DNA from: Massilia atriviolacea
Lineage (GTDB): Bacteria > Pseudomonadota > Gammaproteobacteria > Burkholderiales > Burkholderiaceae_D
Length of the DNA: 64,000 nucleotides
Direction of reading: 5' to 3'
NCBI RefSeq assembly: GCF_003953935.1
Contig: NZ_RXLQ01000003.1
Coordinates: forward strand, 248,001-312,000
The position numbers and the translations under genes are program-made. This document shows, piece after piece, positions 34,775-42,557 of this stretch; the first letter of the stretch is position 1, and each line of letters begins with the position of its first letter. The notes beneath the pieces are model-generated. The model was not told the origin of the DNA. It saw only the letters and a list, made by a program, of their open reading frames with translations, and made no database searches.

Positions 34775-34909
34775 AATGTTTTCTTGTAGTAATGGACGTC
34801 AACTTCGTGTAGCATGGAAGCCATCCACTTCAACGCTCGCCCCACCCCTGCGACCTTTGATAACACCGGCCTTGCATCTGCCGGAGATTCAGCCAGGTCA
34901 GGAGCGCAT

Positions 34910-35290
34910 ATGGCGCAGCAACATACACACAAGCGCGTGCTGGTTGTCGACGACAACCGCGAAGCCGCCGACGTTCTCACCGAAATGCTGGGCCTGTGCG
35001 GCTACGAAGCCGTGCCGGCGTACGACGGCCTGTCCGCGCTGCAGCTGGCGCAGGGCTTCGATCCGGACGCCATCATTCTCGATATCGGCATGCCCGGGCT
35101 GGACGGCCTGGAAGTGGCGGCGGCCTTGCGCCAGCAGGCGAAGTTCGCCAACACGCGGGTGGTGGCGTTCACCGCCTGGGGCGACCCGCGCACGCGCGAG
35201 CGCACCCGGCAAGCCGGCTTCGACGCCCACCTGGTCAAGCCGGCCGGACTGGACGCGATCCTCGATGCGCTCACCAGCGGCAGCGCCTGA
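34910..35290 (+). CDS. CheY-like response regulator receiver
   Basis: The product is 126 residues, a stand-alone receiver domain. Acidic pocket DD in VLVVDDNREAADVL, phosphoacceptor Asp in IILDIGMPGLDGLE, Thr in VVAFTAWGD and Lys in HLVKPAG are all present. There is no output domain, so it acts by protein contact with an unknown partner. No kinase gene is adjacent. AGGAGCGCAT before the ATG at 34910 supports this start over the longer frame from 34814. Confidence 0.88.
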   Translation: MAQQHTHKRVLVVDDNREAADVLTEMLGLCGYEAVPAYDGLSALQLAQGFDPDAIILDIGMPGLDGLEVAAALRQQAKFANTRVVAFTAWGDPRTRERTRQAGFDAHLVKPAGLDAILDALTSGSA

Positions 35291-35371
35291 GGCAAGCGCT
35301 CCCCGCTGACACGCTGCGGTCATATTTGAAATATATGATCGACAACTTTCCAGCGTATCCAGGGAGCATGC

Positions 35372-38065
35372 ATGTCCACCAGCCGACGCACCTTTCTCAG
35401 CCTGGCTTCGGCCGGCGCCGCCAGTACCCTGTTTCCCGACCTGATCCGCGACGCCCTGGCCGTGCCGGCCAATAACGCCACAGGCACCATCGCCGACGTC
35501 GAGCACGTGGTCATCTTCATGCAGGAAAACCGCTCCTTCGATCACTACTTCGGCAGCTTTCCGGGCGTGCGCGGTTTCGACGATCCGCGCGCCATCACGC
35601 TGCCGAGCGGCAAACCGGTGTGGTACCAGCCGGACGCCGCCGGCGGTGACGTGCTGCCTTTCCATTTCGACGCCAGGAACACCAGCGCGCTCTCGCTCGG
35701 CACCGACCATTCGTGGAAGGGCTCGCAGGCGGCCTGGCAGGGCTGGGATGCCTGGGTCAAGAAAAAGTCGCCGCAGAGCATGGGCTACTTCGATCGCGGC
35801 GACCTGCCGTTCTACTACGCGCTGGCGGACGCCTTCAGCATCTGCGACGCCTACCACTGCTCGGTCTTCGGGCCGACCGACCCGAACCGCTTCTACTCGC
35901 TGTCGGGCACCAGCCGCAAGCGCATGGGTTCCCTGGGCAGCCTGTACAACATCAGCACGGCGGGCTACTACAACAACGATCCCCGCTACGACAACCTGTC
36001 GGCCGCCACCACCGCCGGCGCGCCGGCCTGGCGCACCTATGCCGAAGTGCTCGAAGCGAACGACGTCAGCTGGAAGGTGTACCAGGAATGGGACAACTAC
36101 GGCGACAACTACCTGGCCTACTTCAAGCAATTCCGCGTCAATCCCGACGGCAGCCGCCTGGCGCCCGACAGTCCGCTGTACCGCAAGGGCCGCGCGCTGG
36201 CGCCCGGATCGACCGAAGCCAATTCGCGCGGTACCAGGGGCGACTGGCTGGTGGCCGACTTTGCCGACGACGTGCGCTACAACCGCTTGCCGAAGGTGTC
36301 CTGGATCGTGGCGCCGAACGACTACACCGAGCACTCGCCGAATTCGCCCAACGCCGGCGAAAACCTCACCGCGCGCCTGCTGGCGGCGCTGGTGGCCAAT
36401 CCGGTGGTGTGGTCGAAGACGGTGTTCCTGCTGACCTACGATGAAAACGACGGCTTCTTCGACCATGTGCCGCCCAACATCCCGCCGCTCGACGCCGGCA
36501 TGGGCCGCACCACCCTGGCCGACATCGGCGCCGACGAAAACCTGGCCGGCGTGCCGGTCGGGCTGGGGCCGCGCGTGCCGATGCTGGTCATCTCGCCGTG
36601 GAGCCGGGGAGGGAGGGTGTGCTCGCAAGTGTTCGACCACACCTCCAAGCTGCGCTTCCTGGAGGAGTGGCTCACGCTCGGCCTGAAAAAGAACCGCGCC
36701 AGCGTCACGCTGGAAAATATCTCGCCGTGGCGGCGCGTGGTGTGCGGCGACCTGACGTCGGCCTTCGATTTCAGGACGCCCAACAATACCTGGCCGGCCG
36801 GCGTGCCCAAGACCACCGAGTACGCACTGGTGTCGGGCAAACCCTATCCGACTCCGCCGGCGCAGCAAACCTTGCCGCTGCAGGAGCCGTGCAAGACCGT
36901 CACGCGCACGCGCTACGCCTGCGCGCTGCCGTATGTGCTCGGCGCCCACGCCACGGCGGGCGCCGGCAGGCAGCTGGAACTGTCGTTCGTCAACAGCGGC
37001 AAGGCCGGCGCGGCCTTCATCGTGTATTCGAGCGCGCGCACCGACGGGCCGTGGTACTACACGGTCGAAGCGGGCAAGCGCATCGACAGGGAAACCTGGA
37101 ACTGGACCGGCGCGCGCTATCACCTGAGCGTGACCGGTCCGAACGGCTTCCTGCGCGAACTGGCCGGCAGCACGGCGTCGATGGCGGCCAGGCCCGAAGT
37201 GCAGGTCGCCTACGACCTGGCCGGCGCCAACGTGCAGCTGCTGCTGTCGAACGTTGGCGGCAGCGCCGCCTGCACCTTCACCATGATCGACAATGCCTAC
37301 GGCGCCGCCGTGTCCACTTACGTGCTGGCCCCCGGCCAGCAGCAGGTGGTGCAGTGCCTGCTGGCGGGCAGCTTCGGCTGGTACGACTACAGCATCGGCT
37401 GCAATGCCGATCCGCTGTTCCTGCGCCGCGTGGCCGGCCACGTGGACAACGGCACGCCGGGGCGCACCGATCCGGCCATCGGCGCCAACCGCCGCCGGGT
37501 GGTGCTCAGCGCCAGCGCGCAGGTGGTGCAGCGCGGAGGCGCCTTGACGGTGAGCTACGCGGCGCCGGCCGGCAAGCTCGATCCGAAGAACTGGGTCGGC
37601 CTGTATCCGGCCAATGCCACGCCGGGCAGCGGCCAGCCATCGCTGCAATGGGCGTATGTGCCGGCCGCCAGCGGCAGCCATGCCTTCGACACGGCCAGGC
37701 TGCCGGTGGGCGACTACGTAATCTGGTATTTCTACCAGGGCGGTTACGCGGCCCTGGGCGAGGCGGCCGGCGTGAGCGTGACGCAGTTCGCCAGCAGCAC
37801 CCCGGCCATCAAGCGCGGTGCGCCGATCGTGTTCACGTTCGCGCTTCCCGCCAGTCGCGTGGCTGCGAAAAACTGGATCGGCATCTACCGCGCCGGCACC
37901 TCGCCGGGAGCGGGCAGCTCGGCCGTCTGGCAGTACGCGGGGCAGGCCGGCGCCAGCGTCAGTTTCGACAGCAACAGCCTGACCCCGGGCACCTACAGCG
38001 CCTGGCTGCTGTACGACGACGGCTACAGCGCGCTGGGCGGGCCGCTGGCGATCAAGGTCGCCTGA
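35372..38065 (+). CDS. Tat-exported phospholipase C (phosphoesterase family)
   Basis: The product is 897 residues. A twin-arginine signal (SRRTFLSLASAGAAS) sends it to the periplasm or outside. The phosphoesterase core has VVIFMQENRSFDHYFGSFPG and NDGFFDHVPP, as in phosphatidylcholine-specific phospholipases C. Two DUF756-type C-terminal domains follow (LSFVNSGKAGAAFIVYS; VAYDLAGANVQLLLSN). After these come two further tandem modules not in the ~700-residue classical enzyme: VVLSASAQVVQRG...NWVGLYP and IVFTFALPASRV...NWIGIYR. These look like beta-sandwich binding domains. AGGGAGC precedes ATG. Confidence 0.9.
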   Translation: MSTSRRTFLSLASAGAASTLFPDLIRDALAVPANNATGTIADVEHVVIFMQENRSFDHYFGSFPGVRGFDDPRAITLPSGKPVWYQPDAAGGDVLPFHFDARNTSALSLGTDHSWKGSQAAWQGWDAWVKKKSPQSMGYFDRGDLPFYYALADAFSICDAYHCSVFGPTDPNRFYSLSGTSRKRMGSLGSLYNISTAGYYNNDPRYDNLSAATTAGAPAWRTYAEVLEANDVSWKVYQEWDNYGDNYLAYFKQFRVNPDGSRLAPDSPLYRKGRALAPGSTEANSRGTRGDWLVADFADDVRYNRLPKVSWIVAPNDYTEHSPNSPNAGENLTARLLAALVANPVVWSKTVFLLTYDENDGFFDHVPPNIPPLDAGMGRTTLADIGADENLAGVPVGLGPRVPMLVISPWSRGGRVCSQVFDHTSKLRFLEEWLTLGLKKNRASVTLENISPWRRVVCGDLTSAFDFRTPNNTWPAGVPKTTEYALVSGKPYPTPPAQQTLPLQEPCKTVTRTRYACALPYVLGAHATAGAGRQLELSFVNSGKAGAAFIVYSSARTDGPWYYTVEAGKRIDRETWNWTGARYHLSVTGPNGFLRELAGSTASMAARPEVQVAYDLAGANVQLLLSNVGGSAACTFTMIDNAYGAAVSTYVLAPGQQQVVQCLLAGSFGWYDYSIGCNADPLFLRRVAGHVDNGTPGRTDPAIGANRRRVVLSASAQVVQRGGALTVSYAAPAGKLDPKNWVGLYPANATPGSGQPSLQWAYVPAASGSHAFDTARLPVGDYVIWYFYQGGYAALGEAAGVSVTQFASSTPAIKRGAPIVFTFALPASRVAAKNWIGIYRAGTSPGAGSSAVWQYAGQAGASVSFDSNSLTPGTYSAWLLYDDGYSALGGPLAIKVA

Positions 38066-38088
38066 CTTTCACTTACCGGAAACCGATC

Positions 38089-38775
38089 ATGTTCAAGCGA
38101 TTCACACGGACGGCCCTCGCCGTCGCCTTGCTGGCCGCCTGCGCCGGCGCCAGTGCGGGCGTGCTGCGCATCGGCCAGCGCGGCGCGCTGGCGCAGGCCG
38201 GGCAGATTGTCCAGACCAGCAACTTCGACGACTTCGGGGCCGGCTATCATTTTCCCGGCAGCGGCTTCACGCGCGGCGGGGTGACGTACAACTCGGATGA
38301 AAACCTGATCGTCGGCAGCGGCGCGGGCGCGGGCGCGGGCATCGGCATCGGCACAACGCGGCCGGTGATGTCGAACGAGTACTGGTCGCCTATCATCGCC
38401 AGCATCGCCAGCATCGCCAGCATCGGCGCCGAGGTGCGGTACGACCTGTTCGGCTTCGACGCGGCGGTGAGCGGCGGCAGCGTCGAGGTCCTGGTGGCGA
38501 CCAATCTGGGCAGCTACCGCTTCGACGGCATCGCGCTGGCAGATGGCCTGGCGGGGCTGGACTTTCTCGGTTTCCAGGCCACCGGCGGCGAGTACTTTAC
38601 CGGCTTCGAGCTGCGCAGCATGGGCGAGGGCTACCTGGCCGGCATCACCAATGTGGCGCTGGGCAGCGCGCGCGCGGCGGTGCCGGAACCGGGCGCCTTG
38701 GCCTTGCTGCTGCTGGGACTGGCGCTGCTGGCGGCGCGCGTGCGCGGCTGGACAGGCACGCCGCTTGTGCGTTAA
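38089..38775 (+). CDS. PEP-CTERM sorting domain protein
   Basis: The product is 228 residues. A signal peptide (ALAVALLAACAGASAG) leads, and the C-terminus is the PEP-CTERM tripartite signal: VPEPGALALLLLGLALLAARVRG, i.e. VPEP, a hydrophobic helix and basic tail. The exosortase that would process it is not in the window. Residues ~103-111 are IAS repeats encoded by an exact 9-base tandem repeat. It lies 23 bases after the phospholipase gene, with a terminator behind it. Confidence 0.85.
   Translation: MFKRFTRTALAVALLAACAGASAGVLRIGQRGALAQAGQIVQTSNFDDFGAGYHFPGSGFTRGGVTYNSDENLIVGSGAGAGAGIGIGTTRPVMSNEYWSPIIASIASIASIGAEVRYDLFGFDAAVSGGSVEVLVATNLGSYRFDGIALADGLAGLDFLGFQATGGEYFTGFELRSMGEGYLAGITNVALGSARAAVPEPGALALLLLGLALLAARVRGWTGTPLVR
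38395..38421 (+). repeat. 9-base tandem repeat inside the PEP-CTERM gene
   Basis: ATCGCCAGC is repeated three times, followed by a variant ATCGGC, encoding Ile-Ala-Ser repeats. The number is a multiple of three bases, so changes would alter length without a frameshift. Confidence 0.75.
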
Positions 38776-38781
38776 AGTTCC

Positions 38782-38806
38782 GTGGCCGCGCCACGCGGCC
38801 ACTTTT
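38782..38806 (+). terminator. terminator after the PEP-CTERM gene
   Basis: GTGGCCGCG, a CCA loop and CGCGGCCAC, then TTTT: a perfect 9-base-pair stem seven bases after the stop codon. Confidence 0.85.
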
Positions 38807-39046
38807 CCCCAAGCAGTCCGTCCGGAGTACCAAGCCAAAATGACCAGCTAAGTTCCTTTGTCTTCGCAACACTCGCCATGGCTGCCTTTGCGCGCCGGCC
38901 TTGCGTTGCGTTTTATGCAGCCTGACAGGAGCTTCATTGTGGCCATTCATTCCCAAGCGGCGTGCACCGCACCCATTGCAGCGAGACGTAGCTGACGACT
39001 CGGATACGATCTCGTATCAGACTCCTGCACCTGGCAGAGGCATGTC

Positions 39047-41173
39047 CTAACTTAGTGGCGGCATGTCTTTATCTGGCAGCGGCGCATCGTACACGATAGA
39101 TCCGCCCTGCAGCGCGATCAGGCGGCGTGCACTCGCAATCGTTTCGAGACGGTGTGACACAATAATGCGCGTCATATTGAGTTCTGCGATTGCGCTACTG
39201 ACCTCGCTTTCCACCGCCCCATCGAGCGCGCTCGTGGCCTCGTCCATGATCAGGATCCTGGGCCGCTTGTACAGCGCTCGCGCTAGCAGGACGCGCTGCT
39301 TCTGACCACCGGACAAGCTGCTGCCCATGTCGGCAACGACGGTTTCGTAGCCCATTCGCATGCGTTCAATATCGGCGTCGATCTGCGCAAGCTGCGCGCA
39401 GCGTCGAATGCGGTCCATCTCGGGACGCTCGTCGTAAAAGCAGATGTTTTCCTTGAGCGATCCAGACAGCAACGCATCGTCCTGCATCACTGCTGCCAGG
39501 GCGCGGCGGTACGCGCGCACGCCGAGCTGCGAGATCGGTATTCCTCCGTAGCGAATTTCACCGACCGTCGGTTTCAGACTGCCCACAATCAGCTTGATCA
39601 GGGTGGTCTTGCCGCAGCCGGAAGCGCCGGCAATCGCCACCGAATCGCCTGGCTCAATGCTCAGGTCGATATTGCGTAATATCCAGGGCTCGGTGTCGCT
39701 GTAGCGATAGCTGACCTTGACCAGCTCCAGTTTGGGTACTAGCTGATCGATGTCGCGCGCGTGTTCAATGTCTTCCTCGGCGGGTTCCAGGACGATGTCG
39801 GCTAGCCGCTCGCAGTGCAGGGATAGCATTTTGTAATCGATGAACACATTGATCAAGGCGCTCATGCGGGCCGTGAACATCCCGCTGTACACAGTCAGCG
39901 CGATCAACATGCCGACCGTGAACGAACCCTCCATGATCAGGCCAGCGCCGAGCCACAGTACCAGTGCCGCCGAGATAGCGCCTATCGTCATGTTGATGTT
40001 GCAAAACCATAGGCCCATCACCTGCGTGCGCACGTTGCGATTAATCGTGTCGGTTTTCATCGCCAGCCAGTGCGCACGCCGGTCGAGCTCGCGTCCGGAC
40101 AGCTTGATCGGCCCGATTGCCCGTATCGTCTCCATGAGGCAGGTCTGTTCTTTGGCGGCAAGCGTCAAGCCTTCCAGGTTCGCAGTATGCAGTGGTCGAT
40201 ACGACAGGGCGCGCACTGTCGCGTAGAGAAGGACAGTGGCGCCGACCACGCTCGCCAGCAGCGGGCTGTACAGGATCATGACAATCAGGGTAAGGATTGC
40301 CGTTATGCCATCCAGTACGGCACCGACGGCACGCGTGGTCAGCAAATCCTGAATAGGACCGACCGAACCAAAGCGCGATAGCACATCACCGAGCTGGCGT
40401 GTCTCAAACCAGTTCATGGGGAGCCGCACCAAGCGTCCGAATACATCGCCTACCCATTGCAGGTTAAGGTGCGTTGTCAAATACAGAATGGTGAGACCGC
40501 GCATGTGCAACAGCATCCCCTGCGTGAGGATCAGCAGGAGCAGGCCGAGCATGAGTACATTGCGCAAGCTGGCGTCGTTGGACATGAGCACGTCGTCGAT
40601 CATGAATTGATTCAAGCGAGGCATGGCCAGCACCAGTAGTTCAACCGCGAGGGAGATCGCGAACAACAGGCCGAAGGCCTGCCACCAGCCATCGAGCTTG
40701 CCCATCAGGGCGCGGACCGATACCTTACGCCGCTCGTCGGCCGGACTGAAATCGGTGGCGGGCTCGAATTCGAGCGCGGTGCCGGTGAATTCGCGGCTCA
40801 CTTCCGCGTAGGGAAGATGGCGCACGCCGATAGCCGGGTCGTGAATCACTACCTCTTTGGCAGTGGCGCGACGCAACACGACGAAATGGTTCAGACCCCA
40901 ATGCAGGATGGCCGGCGTTCTCAGGGCAGGCAATTCTTCCAGGGTCAGCGACAGGGCCCGGCTCGACAGCTTCAACCGCTGTGCATACTCGGTCAACGTC
41001 AGCATGCTGATGCCGCTCATCGATGTGGGGAAGCGCCCGCGCAGGGCCGCCAGATCCGTGCGCAAACCCTGGTAGGAGGCGACCATTGCAAGGCAAGCCA
41101 GTCCGCACTCGGCCACTTCCGCCTGGAGAATCAGCGGCAGGCGTGCGCTGCGAAAGAATGGCGAAGTGGCCAT
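39047..41173 (-). CDS. C39 peptidase-containing ABC exporter (PCAT)
   Basis: The product is 708 residues and should cut a double-glycine leader and export the cargo. The N-terminal C39 peptidase has Gln17, catalytic Cys23 in EVAECGLACLAM, His96 in HWGLNHFVVL and Asp112 in VVIHDPAIG. About six membrane helices follow (160-430). The ATPase has Walker A GASGCGKTTLIKL, signature LSGGQKQRVLLARAL and Walker B RILIMDEATSALD, with the switch His in IIVSHRLE. The protein starts one base after the stop of the upstream 181-residue gene. It is the last gene of an operon carrying an adaptor and a double-glycine substrate. Confidence 0.94.
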   Translation of the reverse strand: MATSPFFRSARLPLILQAEVAECGLACLAMVASYQGLRTDLAALRGRFPTSMSGISMLTLTEYAQRLKLSSRALSLTLEELPALRTPAILHWGLNHFVVLRRATAKEVVIHDPAIGVRHLPYAEVSREFTGTALEFEPATDFSPADERRKVSVRALMGKLDGWWQAFGLLFAISLAVELLVLAMPRLNQFMIDDVLMSNDASLRNVLMLGLLLLILTQGMLLHMRGLTILYLTTHLNLQWVGDVFGRLVRLPMNWFETRQLGDVLSRFGSVGPIQDLLTTRAVGAVLDGITAILTLIVMILYSPLLASVVGATVLLYATVRALSYRPLHTANLEGLTLAAKEQTCLMETIRAIGPIKLSGRELDRRAHWLAMKTDTINRNVRTQVMGLWFCNINMTIGAISAALVLWLGAGLIMEGSFTVGMLIALTVYSGMFTARMSALINVFIDYKMLSLHCERLADIVLEPAEEDIEHARDIDQLVPKLELVKVSYRYSDTEPWILRNIDLSIEPGDSVAIAGASGCGKTTLIKLIVGSLKPTVGEIRYGGIPISQLGVRAYRRALAAVMQDDALLSGSLKENICFYDERPEMDRIRRCAQLAQIDADIERMRMGYETVVADMGSSLSGGQKQRVLLARALYKRPRILIMDEATSALDGAVESEVSSAIAELNMTRIIVSHRLETIASARRLIALQGGSIVYDAPLPDKDMPPLS

Positions 41174-41174
41174 C

Positions 41175-41720
41175 TCACTTCTCCAACTTCCAGTTCAGTT
41201 TCATTATCACCCGCTTAAGACTGCCCATGGCGCCCAGAACCTCGATGATGTTTTCGTCAGCGACGGACAGTTCGATATCTTGCTTGGGTGAGCAAAACCA
41301 TCGATCGGCATCAGTGTTTGGGCGAAATTGAAAACGGTTGCCTGTGGGGGAGGGCGAGGTATCCATATAACCAAGATCAAGAATGGCCTTTCTTAGATCT
41401 GGTACTAGCAGGCGGGCTGAGCCCCGAGATATGGCAATTGTAATTTTTCCTGGCAATTGCTCATGGAGTGCGCGTACGACGGTGATAGCGAAACAAAAAA
41501 AGATAAGCAATCTGACACGCAAGTCCACGGAATCAGGCAGCACCACGCTGCACATGAAGACGACGGCTGCCGTCAGTGCGAGCGTTATTATGGATTGTTT
41601 TACGGATAGAAAAGGCCATAGGTACCGCCCAAAGCTGTATGCGCGTTGTGTAGCAAAAAAGAAAAACGGAGGCGGAGTTACCGTTTCAATAGCTACAGGA
41701 TGATCAAGCGAAATCGACAT
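41175..41720 (-). CDS. two-helix membrane protein of the export operon (possible immunity protein)
   Basis: The product is 181 residues and I recognise no family. Two hydrophobic helices lie near residues 45-62 (ITLALTAAVVFMCSVVLP) and 68-85 (LRVRLLIFFCFAITVVRAL). The rest, about 95 residues, is predicted soluble (RGSARLLVPDLRKAILDLGY ... IIEVLGAMGSLKRVIMKLNW). A strong AAGGAG precedes ATG. It lies between the precursor and the exporter, and its TGA is one base from the exporter ATG. That position fits an immunity protein or accessory factor, which is inference only. Confidence 0.65.
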   Translation of the reverse strand: MSISLDHPVAIETVTPPPFFFFATQRAYSFGRYLWPFLSVKQSIITLALTAAVVFMCSVVLPDSVDLRVRLLIFFCFAITVVRALHEQLPGKITIAISRGSARLLVPDLRKAILDLGYMDTSPSPTGNRFQFRPNTDADRWFCSPKQDIELSVADENIIEVLGAMGSLKRVIMKLNWKLEK

Positions 41721-41792
41721 AAACTACTCCTTACATGACGTACTCCTTATATGCAGCCGCAATTATTTCTTGCGGCTGCACGGATTCTCGGA

Positions 41793-42461
41793 TCAGGCCA
41801 CCATCTGCATCACGGCACCACCTGCAGGGCCTGTGAAGGATGTATTGTCGTCGTCAGGCGCCATTGCGCGGGGCATGTGCCGTACGCCATCCTTATCTAT
41901 AAAGGTCTTATTGTCGTTCTTGGGATGATCGCGCTCCATCAGTACAAGGCTACCGTAAGCCGCGCCTACGCCAATCGCAATCCCGGCGATCTTCAGCGGC
42001 CCTGGGAGCTTCGCCGCCAGGCCCGAATTTTGGAGTGCCTTGGTAAGCGCTGCCTCAGCGAATGTGGACACTTCAGAGTAGACAACTCCGGAGAGAAGAC
42101 CGTCGAGCGCCATATGCTGTACGGAGATTGCCGGGTCGGCGTATATCCCGATAAGGCTCCCTTCCCATGCCGCAGGCTCCTGGCCGACCGACACGTTTGG
42201 AGGTGCGTTTTCAAACACCGGTATCGCGCCGTTGATCTTGACGACAGCCGGTTGCCCGCCTTCTACACCAACGGCGGCGAGATCGTATGCATGTCCGCCG
42301 ATACCCCCGAATCCGCCACCACTTCCGCCGCCATCTCCACCGGAACCACCGCCACCGGAACCGGAACCACCTCCGCCTTCTCCCGGAAGCGCTTCCCCGG
42401 GTGTTATTTCTGCCTTTCCTCCAACGAGTTGGGCCAATAGTTCCTTGTCTAGCACTCTCAT
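41793..42461 (-). CDS. glycine-rich precursor with double-glycine leader (bacteriocin-like)
   Basis: The product is 222 residues. The start is the ATG at 42461, because GGAG lies six bases upstream. The N-terminus MRVLDKELLAQLVGG is a short double-glycine leader: Leu at -12, Leu at -7, Leu at -4 and GG at -2/-1 relative to the cut. The mature part begins KAEITPGE and carries a Gly/Ser run (residues ~26-48). A globular-looking stretch follows, with a hydrophobic helix near 165-185 (KIAGIAIGVGAAYGSLVLM), then a charged segment and a Gly-rich end. It is larger than typical class II bacteriocins (30-100 residues). It is the expected cargo of the adjacent C39 exporter. Confidence 0.75.
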   Translation of the reverse strand: MRVLDKELLAQLVGGKAEITPGEALPGEGGGGSGSGGGGSGGDGGGSGGGFGGIGGHAYDLAAVGVEGGQPAVVKINGAIPVFENAPPNVSVGQEPAAWEGSLIGIYADPAISVQHMALDGLLSGVVYSEVSTFAEAALTKALQNSGLAAKLPGPLKIAGIAIGVGAAYGSLVLMERDHPKNDNKTFIDKDGVRHMPRAMAPDDDNTSFTGPAGGAVMQMVA

Positions 42462-42557
42462 GACGTTCTCCATTCGATTGATGTGACCATGCTCCACGCG
42501 CGCATGGCAGGTTCGGCGTTGTTGAAAAAACGCGGCGCCAATGAAGTTCAATGTCCT

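Noticed and set aside
34898-37681. A 927-codon minus-strand frame opposite the receiver and phospholipase C genes.
   Set aside because: It is a mirror of a strongly coded high-GC gene. Translation shows only low-complexity Arg/Val/Gly/His text, and the plus-strand genes have clear families.
39003-39018. GATACGA-TC-TCGTATC hairpin behind the ABC exporter gene.
   Set aside because: A 2-base loop and no T-run on either side make a terminator unlikely. It is retained only as an unexplained inverted repeat.
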